Shown here: in pieces, positions 8,688 to 17,948 of the stretch
Layout of the letters: every line of letters starts with the position of its first letter
Numbering within the stretch: the stretch's first letter is position 1
Assembly (NCBI RefSeq): GCF_003610735.1
Contig: NZ_RAQM01000009.1
Span: 197,194 to 261,193 of the forward strand
Reading direction: 5' to 3'
From: Tenacibaculum lutimaris
GTDB lineage: Bacteria; Bacteroidota; Bacteroidia; Flavobacteriales; Flavobacteriaceae
Length of the DNA: 64,000 nucleotides
Notes under the pieces: model-generated
The model's input: only the letters and a program-made list of their open reading frames with translations
What the model was told of the DNA's origin: nothing
The model's database searches: none
Translations under genes and position numbers: made by a program

Positions 8688-9008
8688 ATGGTAAAAAAAA
8701 TACTATTTTTAACTTTCTTCTTAGCAATTTCAGTTGGTTTTTCTCAAGAAAAATCAATCGAGAAGTTGGTTGCATCCCCTAACCCTTTTACAAACAGTAC
8801 TACTATTTATTTTGACGCTAAAAACGATCAAACAGTTATTTTAACTGTTAGAAATGTGTTAGGTAAAACAGTTTATAACAAAGAATTAAAAGCTGTTAAA
8901 GGACGTAATTCTTTTCCGTTTCAACGTAACGATTTAAAATCTGGAATGTACATTTACGCAATACAAAGCAATAAAGAAATTATTTCTAAACGCTTTGTAA
9001 TAAAATAA
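8688..9008 (+). CDS. Stand-alone T9SS type A sorting-domain protein
   Basis: 106 residues made of a signal peptide (KKILFLTFFLAISVGFSQ) followed almost at once by a complete type A T9SS C-terminal sorting domain: PNPFTNSTTIYF, then VRNVLGKTVYNKEL, and the ending LKSGMYIYAIQSNKEIISKRFVIK in which the GMYIY and K-x-x-VIK elements are typical. Normally this domain follows a large cargo region and directs outer-membrane secretion; here there is no cargo. It is embedded between the STAS-like gene and rnz. It might be a truncated relic, a small secreted beta-sandwich protein, or a factor that engages the secretion machine itself. Confidence 0.85.
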   Translation: MVKKILFLTFFLAISVGFSQEKSIEKLVASPNPFTNSTTIYFDAKNDQTVILTVRNVLGKTVYNKELKAVKGRNSFPFQRNDLKSGMYIYAIQSNKEIISKRFVIK

Positions 9009-9012
9009 ATGA

Positions 9013-9954
9013 ATGAGTTTACACTTGACTATTTTAGGTTGTCATTCTGCAACCCCAAGAGTTAATGCCTACCCTACTGCCCAATATTTAGAGATTAATA
9101 ATCGACATTTTTTAATTGATTGTGGTGAGGGTACTCAACGACAAATGCGTAAATATAAGGTTGGTTTTTCTAAAATCAACCATATTTTCATTTCTCATTT
9201 ACATGGTGATCATTTCTTTGGTTTAGTTGGTTTAATTTCAACTTTTGGTATTTTAAACCGTGAAAGAGAACTGCATATTTATGGTCCTAAAGGAATTAAA
9301 GAAGTTACAATACTTCAATTAAAAGTTTCTAAATCGTGGACCAAGTATCCTATTATTTTTCACGAATTAGACTCTAAAGAAAGTGAGCTTATCTTTGAAG
9401 ATGATAAGATTTCTGTAAGAACTATTCCTTTAGATCATAGAATATATACCAACGGTTTTTTGTTCACGGAAAAACCAAAACCTAGAAAGTTACATATTGA
9501 AAATATTCAGCAATACAATGAAATAGAGACTTGTGATTTTCATAACATAAAAGCGGGTAAAGATTTTATTCTTTCTACAGGAGAGGTTGTTCCTAACGAA
9601 GAACTTACTATTGATCCTCCTAAACCATTAAGCTATGCTTTTTGTAGTGATACAGCATACAAACCAGGTATTGTTTCTATCATTAAAGATGTTGATTTAC
9701 TCTACCATGAAGCTACTTTTTTAAAAGATAGAGAAGATTTGTGTGAGAAAACAAAACATTCTACAGCTGAACAAGCTGCTTCTATTGCTTATCAAGCAAA
9801 TGCTAAAAAATTAGTTATAGGTCATTATTCTAGCAGGTACAATAATTTGGAAGATTTTAAAGCTGAAGCTCAAACTATCTTTAAAAATGTAGAACTAGCC
9901 GAAGCAGGGAAATTATATAGTACAGACGATTTTCCTATCGAAATTTTAAATTAA
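9013..9954 (+). CDS. rnz: Ribonuclease Z (tRNA 3' processing)
   Basis: A 313-residue metallo-beta-lactamase-fold endonuclease that trims tRNA precursors at the 3' end. The zinc-binding HLHGDH motif is at residues 62-67 (SHLHGDHFFGL), with SDTAY, a histidine in LLYHEATFL and the later HYSSRY motif supplying further ligands. The length fits the short RNase Z (ElaC) form. The start at 9013 lies four bases after the sorting-domain gene. The last four bases overlap the end of the convergent CoA-binding gene. Confidence 0.95.
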   Translation: MSLHLTILGCHSATPRVNAYPTAQYLEINNRHFLIDCGEGTQRQMRKYKVGFSKINHIFISHLHGDHFFGLVGLISTFGILNRERELHIYGPKGIKEVTILQLKVSKSWTKYPIIFHELDSKESELIFEDDKISVRTIPLDHRIYTNGFLFTEKPKPRKLHIENIQQYNEIETCDFHNIKAGKDFILSTGEVVPNEELTIDPPKPLSYAFCSDTAYKPGIVSIIKDVDLLYHEATFLKDREDLCEKTKHSTAEQAASIAYQANAKKLVIGHYSSRYNNLEDFKAEAQTIFKNVELAEAGKLYSTDDFPIEILN

Positions 9955-10313
9955 TACTGCCTTGTTGATAAGAGAACTAAAGTACAAGCTATTTCAGCTT
10001 TAATTCCATGATCTTCTAATTTTTTAATAAGCTCAACATTTTCCGTTCCTGGGTTAAAAATAACCCTTTGTGGTTGTAAGCTTACTATGTAATCATAATA
10101 CTCTTTCTGACGTTCTGGATTCAAATACAAAGTTACCGTATCTATATCAGAAAAAAGTTTCTTTTCTACTTCTATAGTAACATTACCTACTCTACCTTCC
10201 CGAACACCTAATGCCAAAGTTTCTATACCATTACTTCTCAATCTTTTAATAGCAATATTGGAATATCTCGTAGGGTTTAAAGAGGCTCCGAGAACTAAAG
10301 TCCGTTTTTTCAT
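9951..10313 (-). CDS. CoA-binding (YccU-like) domain protein
   Basis: 120 residues forming a small Rossmann-like CoA-binding domain (KKRTLVLGASLNPTRYSNIAIKRL at the start; VIFNPGTENVELIKKLEDHGI later). Proteins of this type match the nucleotide-binding part of succinyl-CoA synthetase and bind CoA, but their physiological job is not established. The gene converges on rnz with a four-base overlap of the coding ends. It is monocistronic. Confidence 0.85.
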   Translation of the reverse strand: MKKRTLVLGASLNPTRYSNIAIKRLRSNGIETLALGVREGRVGNVTIEVEKKLFSDIDTVTLYLNPERQKEYYDYIVSLQPQRVIFNPGTENVELIKKLEDHGIKAEIACTLVLLSTRQY

Positions 10314-10410
10314 CTTATGTTAATATTACGTTAAACAACGTTAACTAAAGTAACAAAAATACTCTATAGGCAGTCTATTAAGCATCAAAACAATCTAAAA
10401 AAACAACCAA

Positions 10411-12858
10411 ATGAAAAACATATTCATCATACTCTTAACTGTGTTTAGCACAAGTGTATTTGCTCAAATGCCCAAGAGTAATCTTCCGAAACCGGGAATC
10501 GTCTCTGGTAAAGTAATTGACCAAACAACCAAACAACCACTACCTTATGTTAATATTATAATCAAAGATGCTGCCAAAAAAATTATTACTGGTGGTATTA
10601 CTGATGATGCTGGGCTTTTTTCAGTAAAAAACATACCTGAAGGGAATAATTTTGTTGAAGTTCAATTTATAGGGTATAAAACTTTCTCAAAACCTATTTC
10701 AGTTAGTAATAAATCGAATAAAGTAGACTTAGGAACCATTTCTTTAGAAGAAGATAGCACTACTTTAGATGAAGTAGAAGTAAGAGCAGAAACTTCTTCG
10801 GTAACTCAAAAAGTAGACAGAAAAGTAATTAATGTTGGTAAGGATTTAACCTCTGCAGGAGCTACAGCTTCAGAGTTATTAAACAACGTACAATCAGTAA
10901 GTGTTGATAGTCAATCAGGAAACATTAGCTTACGTGGTAATGAAAACGTACGTGTACTGGTAGACGGAAAACCTACAAACATTCCTGCTTCTGAATTATT
11001 AAAACAAATTCCTTCTTCATCTATTAAAAGTGTTGAGTTAATTACGAACCCTTCTGCTAAATACAACCCTGAAGGAATGAGTGGTATTATTAATATCATT
11101 CTTAATAAAAATGCCAACATGGGATTCAATGGTTCTGTAAACACAGGGGTTGAAGCTGGTCATTTTGTACGTTACAATGCTTCTACTAACATGAATTATA
11201 AAACAGGAAAAGTAAACTTCTTTGGAAACTATGGCTTTAGAGGAGGTGATAATTATAATTATGGATACATTAATAGACCTGGTGAAAACTATCAAGACTT
11301 TGTTTTTCAGAATGATGATGAGTCACACTTATTTAAAATTGGAGCAGACATCTATTTAGATGATAAAAACACCCTTTCGCTTTATACAACCCAAAACTGG
11401 TTTAATGTTTTTGCTAAAGGACGCGCTATAATTACAGATAATAATGGTGATTTAATAGAGTACTCTCCTAACACCCAAAACAATGAAAGTCATAATCAAG
11501 CTTACAATGTAAATTATAAACACGATTTTGCTAAAGAAGGTCACTCTATTGAGTTTGAAGCTAACTATTCTATAAACGATGCGCCAAACTATTTAAATAA
11601 CTATTTCTTAGAAGGTACTCAGCCTGATTACTTCAATGATATTAATAATGATAGAAAAAGTACATTATTAAATTTAGATTATACAAATCCTATCTCTAAA
11701 AACGGCAAACTTGAATTAGGTTTAGAGTATCGAGTAAACAGTACAGACAACATTAATCTTACAAACCAACAAATTGTATTAGAAGATATTAATGGTAATA
11801 AAACATTTAGAGATGTAGGAGACTCTTATTTTAGCTATGACAGAGATATCTATTCAGCTTATGTAAACTATGGCCATCAGTTTGGTAAACTATCTATGCA
11901 ATTAGGAGCTCGTCTTGAGCAATATGAAATTGAAGGTAACTTTACAGGACTAGACGTAAATGGTGATGTGAAAAACGATAAAGTTACTGATGACATTTTC
12001 AGTGTATATCCTTCAGCTTTTTTCACTTATAATCCTAATGAGGCAGATCAATTTCAATTAAGCTATAGCAAAAGGGTAGACAGACCAGGAATACAACAAG
12101 TTAACCCTATTAGAGAATGGAGTACTCCTTTAATCACATCAGTTGGTAACCCCGAGCTTGTTCCTCAGTTTACGAACTCTGTTGAATTTAACTATACTCG
12201 AAAAGTAAAAGGAGGATCTATAACTTTAGGTAGTTTCTACAGAAATATTACTGATGTAATCAATAGAGCTACTTACATGGATTCTTTAGATGAAACCAAC
12301 ACTAAACAGATTTTAACTTTTGCCAATTTTGATGACACAGATGCTTATGGTTTAGAGTTCTCTGTAAACTATAAAATAGCTAAATGGTGGAGAGCTAACG
12401 CTAGTATGGACTACTATTCTCAAAAACAATTTGGAACCACTGATTTTAGCGACCCTAACGCTTCTACTATTGAAGTTAAAACAGACATTTTTAACGCACG
12501 TATAAGCAATAGCTTTACAGTATCTAAAAAATTACGTTTACAATTATTTGCAATGTATAGAGGACCAAGAGAAGACATTCAATGGGACGTAGACCCTATG
12601 AAAATGGTTAACATCGGAGCTAACTATACCATTCTTAAAGGAAAAGGAAATATTAATCTTAGAGTTAATGACATTTTTAATAACATGAGATTTAAGTTTA
12701 ACTCTGAAAGACCTTTTGTTCAAAACGGACGTTTTAAATGGGAAAGTAGAACTGCTTATATTGGATTCAACTACAGGTTTGGTGGAGGAAAAAACAAAGC
12801 TCGCGCAAGAAAACAACGCGATAATAACGAAAACCAAGGAGGAGGAGGCTTCATGTAA
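10411..12858 (+). CDS. TonB-dependent receptor-type outer membrane beta-barrel protein (first of tandem pair)
   Basis: 815 residues: signal peptide ending near VFAQ, a CarboxypepD_reg-like beta-sandwich (about 30-115, GKVIDQTTKQPLPYVNIII), a plug domain (about 135-225, with SLRGNENVRVLVDGKPTNIP and NPSAKYNPEGMSGIINIIL) and a C-terminal outer-membrane barrel of the Bacteroidota OMP_b-brl_3 type. It ends in a basic, glycine-rich tail. No substrate can be inferred and no SusD partner is adjacent, so it is not a classical SusCD system. The next gene is a clear paralogue, separated by a terminator, so each copy probably has its own transcription unit. Confidence 0.9.
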   Translation: MKNIFIILLTVFSTSVFAQMPKSNLPKPGIVSGKVIDQTTKQPLPYVNIIIKDAAKKIITGGITDDAGLFSVKNIPEGNNFVEVQFIGYKTFSKPISVSNKSNKVDLGTISLEEDSTTLDEVEVRAETSSVTQKVDRKVINVGKDLTSAGATASELLNNVQSVSVDSQSGNISLRGNENVRVLVDGKPTNIPASELLKQIPSSSIKSVELITNPSAKYNPEGMSGIINIILNKNANMGFNGSVNTGVEAGHFVRYNASTNMNYKTGKVNFFGNYGFRGGDNYNYGYINRPGENYQDFVFQNDDESHLFKIGADIYLDDKNTLSLYTTQNWFNVFAKGRAIITDNNGDLIEYSPNTQNNESHNQAYNVNYKHDFAKEGHSIEFEANYSINDAPNYLNNYFLEGTQPDYFNDINNDRKSTLLNLDYTNPISKNGKLELGLEYRVNSTDNINLTNQQIVLEDINGNKTFRDVGDSYFSYDRDIYSAYVNYGHQFGKLSMQLGARLEQYEIEGNFTGLDVNGDVKNDKVTDDIFSVYPSAFFTYNPNEADQFQLSYSKRVDRPGIQQVNPIREWSTPLITSVGNPELVPQFTNSVEFNYTRKVKGGSITLGSFYRNITDVINRATYMDSLDETNTKQILTFANFDDTDAYGLEFSVNYKIAKWWRANASMDYYSQKQFGTTDFSDPNASTIEVKTDIFNARISNSFTVSKKLRLQLFAMYRGPREDIQWDVDPMKMVNIGANYTILKGKGNINLRVNDIFNNMRFKFNSERPFVQNGRFKWESRTAYIGFNYRFGGGKNKARARKQRDNNENQGGGGFM

Positions 12859-12880
12859 CATTAACCTTCTTAAATTATTT

Positions 12881-12915
12881 AAAAAAAACGAAGTATTTTA
12901 CTTCGTTTTTTTTTA
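12881..12915 (+). terminator. Intrinsic terminator after first TonB-type receptor
   Basis: Stem CGAAGTA / TACTTCG (12889-12895 with 12899-12905), extended by A-T pairs on both sides, with a three-base loop and a long T tract. Confidence 0.88.
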
Positions 12916-12945
12916 TTTTTAGCGCAATTTCATTCCCTTCAACAT

Positions 12946-15315
12946 ATGAAAAAATTGCTTATACTAATTTCATTCCTAAGCACTTATTTGTGTTTAGCTC
13001 AAAATTCACAGCTAACAGGAACCATTTTAAACAAAAAAAACAATCAACCAATACCATTCGTTACTATTACTTGTAAAAACACTTCTAACGAAATAATAAC
13101 AGGGGGTGTTTCTGATGAAAAAGGTAATTTTAAAATTGAAAAACTTCCTAAAGAAAGTTTACTCTTGTCTTTTCAATTTATTGGTTACAAACCGCTCGAA
13201 AAAAAAATTGATCTCAACAAAAACAGTAAAATAGGAACTATCTTTCTTGAAGAAAATACTACTCAATTAGATGAAGTTGAAATACAAGGAGAAACTTCAA
13301 CTATTGTTCAAAAAATTGATAGAAAAATTATTAATGTAGGTAATGACTTAACTGCTGCAGGAGCTACCTCTTTAGAAATGCTTGAAAACATTCCTTCAGT
13401 TGATGTTAATCAACTTTCGGGAACTATAAGTTTACGTGGTAATGAAAATGTTAGAGTTTTAGTAAATGGAAAACCTTCCAACATAAATACAGCTCAATTA
13501 TTAAAACAAATACCATCTAACTCTGTAAAAAGTGTTGAAATAATTACAAACCCTTCAGCAAAGCATACACCTGAAGGCATGAGTGGTATTATTAACTTAA
13601 TCCTTAAAAAAAATACCAAAATTGGTTTTAATGGAAATTTATCAGCTGGTATAAAACAAAGTAGAAACTTAAGGCCTGAACTTTCCTTAAATACAAACTA
13701 TAAAACAGGTATAACTAATTTTTACCTAAACTACAATACAAGTTGGGGAGATTATGAAACATTTAATGATTTTGAAAGAACCGACATTGACTTAACTCAA
13801 GATTTTGACTTTTTGAACAATTCAAACAACCATAATATTAAATTTGGTGTAGACATAGATGTTACTTCGAAAAGTGTATTGTCGATGTACACTTCTCTAA
13901 ATTTTGATAAAAATAGTTTAGCTACCAATACTCTTGTCCATGAAAACAACTCACTAGTTTTTAATAACAAAAGTTTTTCTGATTACAATCAAAAAAACGA
14001 AACTTATAACATTGATTATGTCTACAATTTTGATGATAAGGGTCAGGATTTAGAAATTGAACTCAACCATTCTTTTACAAGAAATCCTGAAAAAACTATT
14101 AATGAAGAACTTATCAATCCTAATTCAAAAGAGTACAATTACACAAACAATATAAAAGACACACGAAAACTCTGGTTATTTAATGTTGATTATGTAAAAC
14201 CTATAAAATCTGGAAAATTAGAACTAGGATTTGAATTTAGAAAACAAGATTTTTATAATTTAATACTTACTGATAGAGAACACATAAATAATTCTACTGC
14301 TCTTGAACCCGCAGGAAATACAACTCTAAATTATGACAAAAATATTTATTCAGGATATCTAAATTTTAACAAGGAGTTCAAAAAAATTTCAATTCAAGCA
14401 GGTATAAGATTAGAACAATTTAATTTAGATGCTCTTTTTTCGAACACTGAACAAGGAAACACCTTTTTAAGAAATAATATTTTTAGTTGGTATCCTTCAG
14501 CATCAGTTCTATACAGCTTTAATGAAAAAGACAAGTTACAATTTGCTTATAGTAGAAGAATTGACAGACCTTCTGCTTATCAAATAACTCCTATTCAAGA
14601 ATGGTTTTCGCCTCTAACTATATCAAGAGGAAACATTAATCTACAACCACAATTTACTAACTCTCTAGAGCTTAATTATACTAAAACAATCACTAAAGGC
14701 TATATATCGTTCGGAACATTTTATCGAAGAACAAATGATAAAATTGGTCGATTATTACAGCAAGATGAACAAAACCCTAACAAAATCATTACTTCATTTA
14801 CCAATTACGATTATGCCGATAGTTATGGTATTGAACTTTCTGCTAGTCTTAAACCAACCAAATGGTGGACGTTAAACCCTTCTTTCGAAACATATATACA
14901 AGACTCTCAAGGTGTTTTAAACGGTAACTTTGAAACGGTAAAAAACACCTTAGTAAAAGGACGTATAAGTAACTCTTTTAAAGCTTCAAAAAAACTGAGT
15001 TTCCAATTATCAGGTATTTTTAGAGGTAAGAGTGAAAACATTCAATACATATTACAACCATATACAATGATTAATGCTGCAGCTAGATTAAAGATATTAA
15101 ACGGTAAAGGAAGTATCACCTTAAGGGGTACTGATATTTTTAATAATGTAAACTTTGATTACATATCAAATAATCCATTTACACAAAAAGGAAAATACAT
15201 CTTAGAATACAACTCAATTTACCTAGGTTTCTCTTATAATTTTGGGAGTGGTAAAAACAAGAGTAAAAACAGAAAATACAGAGATAATAATGAAGCCCAA
15301 GGAGGCATGTTTTAA
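12946..15315 (+). CDS. TonB-dependent receptor-type outer membrane beta-barrel protein (second of tandem pair)
   Basis: 789 residues with the same domain order as its upstream neighbour: signal peptide (ISFLSTYLCLAQ), carboxypeptidase-regulatory-like domain, plug (SLRGNENVRVLVNGKPSNIN, NPSAKHTPEGMSGIINLIL) and barrel, ending in a similar basic tail (GSGKNKSKNRKYRDNNEAQGG). The shared motifs show a tandem duplication that has since diverged through the barrel, where substrate or surface contacts are made. The substrate is unknown. The 30-base gap after the first copy's terminator is short, so its promoter may overlap that terminator region. Confidence 0.9.
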   Translation: MKKLLILISFLSTYLCLAQNSQLTGTILNKKNNQPIPFVTITCKNTSNEIITGGVSDEKGNFKIEKLPKESLLLSFQFIGYKPLEKKIDLNKNSKIGTIFLEENTTQLDEVEIQGETSTIVQKIDRKIINVGNDLTAAGATSLEMLENIPSVDVNQLSGTISLRGNENVRVLVNGKPSNINTAQLLKQIPSNSVKSVEIITNPSAKHTPEGMSGIINLILKKNTKIGFNGNLSAGIKQSRNLRPELSLNTNYKTGITNFYLNYNTSWGDYETFNDFERTDIDLTQDFDFLNNSNNHNIKFGVDIDVTSKSVLSMYTSLNFDKNSLATNTLVHENNSLVFNNKSFSDYNQKNETYNIDYVYNFDDKGQDLEIELNHSFTRNPEKTINEELINPNSKEYNYTNNIKDTRKLWLFNVDYVKPIKSGKLELGFEFRKQDFYNLILTDREHINNSTALEPAGNTTLNYDKNIYSGYLNFNKEFKKISIQAGIRLEQFNLDALFSNTEQGNTFLRNNIFSWYPSASVLYSFNEKDKLQFAYSRRIDRPSAYQITPIQEWFSPLTISRGNINLQPQFTNSLELNYTKTITKGYISFGTFYRRTNDKIGRLLQQDEQNPNKIITSFTNYDYADSYGIELSASLKPTKWWTLNPSFETYIQDSQGVLNGNFETVKNTLVKGRISNSFKASKKLSFQLSGIFRGKSENIQYILQPYTMINAAARLKILNGKGSITLRGTDIFNNVNFDYISNNPFTQKGKYILEYNSIYLGFSYNFGSGKNKSKNRKYRDNNEAQGGMF

Positions 15316-15316
15316 T

Positions 15317-15350
15317 AAAAAAGCCGAAGTATTAACTTCGGCTTTTTTGT
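15317..15350. terminator. Bidirectional terminator between second receptor and fabH
   Basis: A 14-bp stem (AAAAAAGCCGAAGT / ACTTCGGCTTTTTT, 15317-15330 with 15335-15348) and a four-base loop separates the converging genes. Confidence 0.9.
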
Positions 15351-15369
15351 TTTTATATATAGAGTAAAA

Positions 15370-16380
15370 TTACCAACGAATCACTACTGATCCCCAAGTA
15401 AATCCACTACCAAAAGCAGCTAATACTACCAAGTCACCATCGTTTATTTTTCCTTTTTCCCAAGCTTCTGTCAATGCTATGATAACTGAAGCAGCAGTAG
15501 TATTACCATACTTCATAATATTATTATATACTTTATCATCAGACAACTGGAATTTCTTCTGAATAAATTGTGCAATACGTAAGTTTGCTTGATGAGGAAT
15601 TAACATATCAATATCTTCTTTTTGCAAACCGTTAGCCTCTAAACCTTCCATAATAGCTTCTGAAAAACGAACTACTGCATGTTTAAATACAAATTGTCCA
15701 TTCATATATGGATAATATGAAGTATCATCAGGGTCGTTTTCTTCAATAATAGTATCAACCCATCTTCCTGTTGATGGTCCTATTAATGCCAATTCTTTAG
15801 CATGCTTTCCTTCCGAATGCAAATGAGACGATAGAATTCCTTTCCCCTCTTCTTCACTACGAGATAAAACTGCTGCTCCAGCACCATCACCAAAAATTAC
15901 AGTCACTCCCCTACCTCTAGTAGATTTTTCTAAACCTCCAGAATGATTTTCAGATCCAATTACCAAGATATTCTTATACATTCCAGTTTTAATAAACTGA
16001 TCAGCAACAGACATTGCATAAATAAACCCAGAACATTGATTACGAACATCTAATGCTCCAATAGTAGGCATATCTAACAAGTCTTGAATTTGTACTCCTC
16101 CTCCAGGGAAATATAATTCAGGACTCAACGTAGCAAAAACAATAAAATCTATATCATCTTTTGTTAAACCAGCACGCTCTATAGCTATTTTAGCTGCTTT
16201 AGCACCCATAACTGATGTAGAGTCATCAGATGTCTTTGGATCAATCCAACGACGTTCTTTAATACCAGTTCTTTCTTGAATCCATTCATCACTCGTCTCC
16301 ATGAACTGAGTCAAGTCATCGTTAGTCACTACGTTCTCAGGAACATAATAACCTAATCCTGTAATTTTTGAATTATACAT
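15370..16380 (-). CDS. fabH: 3-oxoacyl-ACP synthase III (FabH-type ketoacyl synthase)
   Basis: 336 residues of a thiolase-fold condensing enzyme that starts fatty acid chains by joining acyl-CoA and malonyl-ACP. The triad is visible as C116 (RNQCSGFIYAMS), H263 (IPHQANLRI) and N293 (YGNTTAAS). The N-terminus MYNSKITGLGYYVPENVVTN is typical. It stands alone here, away from plsX/rpmF, so it may be one of several FabH paralogues and could supply special primers such as branched-chain acyl groups. It is divergent from the GH109-like gene. Confidence 0.93.
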   Translation of the reverse strand: MYNSKITGLGYYVPENVVTNDDLTQFMETSDEWIQERTGIKERRWIDPKTSDDSTSVMGAKAAKIAIERAGLTKDDIDFIVFATLSPELYFPGGGVQIQDLLDMPTIGALDVRNQCSGFIYAMSVADQFIKTGMYKNILVIGSENHSGGLEKSTRGRGVTVIFGDGAGAAVLSRSEEEGKGILSSHLHSEGKHAKELALIGPSTGRWVDTIIEENDPDDTSYYPYMNGQFVFKHAVVRFSEAIMEGLEANGLQKEDIDMLIPHQANLRIAQFIQKKFQLSDDKVYNNIMKYGNTTAASVIIALTEAWEKGKINDGDLVVLAAFGSGFTWGSVVIRW

Positions 16381-16489
16381 ATTTTTTAAAGTTGATTATT
16401 TTGTTGTTGTCAATTGCAGCCTGTAAAAATAGTAATTAATTAATACCTTTACAAAAAGACATAAAACTACAAATATTAACTAATTATTT

Positions 16490-17881
16490 ATGAACAGAAA
16501 AGATTTCCTCTCATTATCAACCAAAGCTGCTATGTTTTTTGGGTTGTCTACTGCTATTTCGTGTAAAGAAGAGACGAACGACAAAACCATTCCTCTATTA
16601 AATAAAACTGCAAAAGGAAGTGCTTTTGCTTTAACTGTACCAAAAATAGACAAAGTTAATGTTGGAATTATTGGCTGTGGAAACCGAGGACAAGTATTAG
16701 TGCAAATGTTTGATTGGTTGGTAAAAAATGATAACGCTGAAATTGTAGCTGTTTCTGATTTACGTAAAGAAAAAACAGACAAACTAAACGAACATCTTCA
16801 AAAAACACATGGTAAAACAGCCGATGCGTATTATGGAAATCCTGAAGAATGGAAAAAGGTTGTTGAACGTGATGATATTGATTTATTAATAATTGCTACT
16901 CCTTGGGAATGGCATACACCAATGGCTTTATACGGAATGGAACAAGGTAAACATGTTGCCTGCGAGGTTCCAGTAGCTTATACCTTAGAAGATTGTTGGA
17001 AGTTGATAGAAACAGCAGAGCGAACTCAAAAACATTGTATGATGTTAGAAAACTGTTGTTATAACAACGAAGAACTATGGGTATTGAATATGGTTAATCA
17101 AGGTGTCTTTGGTGATTTAACACATGCTGAAGGTGCTTATATTCATGATTTACGCAAACATTTATTAGATGAAAAATACTATGAAGATCAATGGAGAATA
17201 AAACACCACTTAAATAAAGATGGTAACTTTTATACTACACATGGATTGGGACCAATAAGTCAGTATATGGATATTGGTCGTGGTGATACATATGACCATG
17301 TGGTATCTATGAGTTCTCGTGAAAAAAGTTTAAGCGACGCTGCCAAACATGCAGGAATAAATAAGTTTTCTAATATTAAGTGTGGTGATATGAATACCAC
17401 CATTATAAAAACTAAATTAGGAAAAACTATTATGCTTCAATTTGATGTACATACAGGTAGACCTTACGATCGTTTAAATACCGTTGTTGGTACAAAAGCT
17501 GTACACGAAGGGTATCCTTCTAAATTATATATTAATGATGAAGAATTAGCTTGGTGGGGACACGAATGGTTAAAGCCTGAAGAATACAAAGAATATAGAG
17601 AAAAATATAATCATCCACTTTGGGACAAACTAAAAACACAAATCTCGGATAACTCAGTAGGTCATGGAGGAATGGACTTTGTAATGATTTACCGCTTAAT
17701 TAGATGTTTAAATCAAGGATTACCACTAGATATTAATGTTTATGACAGTGTTTTATGGAGTGCGATTACACCTCTTTCAGAGTTATCTGTAGCACAAAAC
17801 AGTAGTTCTATTAAAGTTCCAGATTTTACTGGTGGAACTTGGAAAAACAACAACAAATCAGAAATGTTAAGAGACATTTAA
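16490..17881 (+). CDS. GH109-like Gfo/Idh/MocA family enzyme, probable alpha-N-acetylgalactosaminidase
   Basis: 463 residues. After an export signal (MNRKDFLSLSTKAAMFFGLS, with a possible lipobox cysteine in AISCKEE) comes an NAD-binding Rossmann domain (NVGIIGCGNRGQ, about residue 60) and a Gfo/Idh/MocA C-terminal domain. Motifs closely follow the GH109 glycosidases known from Elizabethkingia: ATPWEWHTPMALYG, VPVAYTLEDCW, LENCCY, YTTHGLGPISQYMDIGRGD, GHGGMDFVM and ITPLSELSVAQNSSSIKVPDF. GH109 enzymes cleave terminal alpha-GalNAc using tightly bound NAD. The convergent symporter and the nearby NahK-like kinase support a GalNAc role. The activity itself is inference; a plain dehydrogenase is the alternative. 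Confidence 0.82.
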   Translation: MNRKDFLSLSTKAAMFFGLSTAISCKEETNDKTIPLLNKTAKGSAFALTVPKIDKVNVGIIGCGNRGQVLVQMFDWLVKNDNAEIVAVSDLRKEKTDKLNEHLQKTHGKTADAYYGNPEEWKKVVERDDIDLLIIATPWEWHTPMALYGMEQGKHVACEVPVAYTLEDCWKLIETAERTQKHCMMLENCCYNNEELWVLNMVNQGVFGDLTHAEGAYIHDLRKHLLDEKYYEDQWRIKHHLNKDGNFYTTHGLGPISQYMDIGRGDTYDHVVSMSSREKSLSDAAKHAGINKFSNIKCGDMNTTIIKTKLGKTIMLQFDVHTGRPYDRLNTVVGTKAVHEGYPSKLYINDEELAWWGHEWLKPEEYKEYREKYNHPLWDKLKTQISDNSVGHGGMDFVMIYRLIRCLNQGLPLDINVYDSVLWSAITPLSELSVAQNSSSIKVPDFTGGTWKNNNKSEMLRDI

Positions 17882-17885
17882 TCTA

Positions 17886-17932
17886 TACTAAAAAAAACAC
17901 TAACTTGTAATGAGTTAGTGTTTTTTTTAGTA
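17886..17932. terminator. Bidirectional terminator between GH109-like gene and symporter
   Basis: A perfect 20-bp stem (17886-17905 with 17913-17932; core CACTAACT / AGTTAGTG flanked by eight A-T pairs) with a seven-base loop. Confidence 0.92.
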
Positions 17933-17948
17933 TTTATTTTAATCTGTT

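Noticed and set aside
12881..15350. Similar hairpins (CGAAGTA-type) after both receptor genes taken as a mobile element end
   Set aside because: Each is a normal terminator with its own flanks; the likeness follows from the gene duplication or chance.
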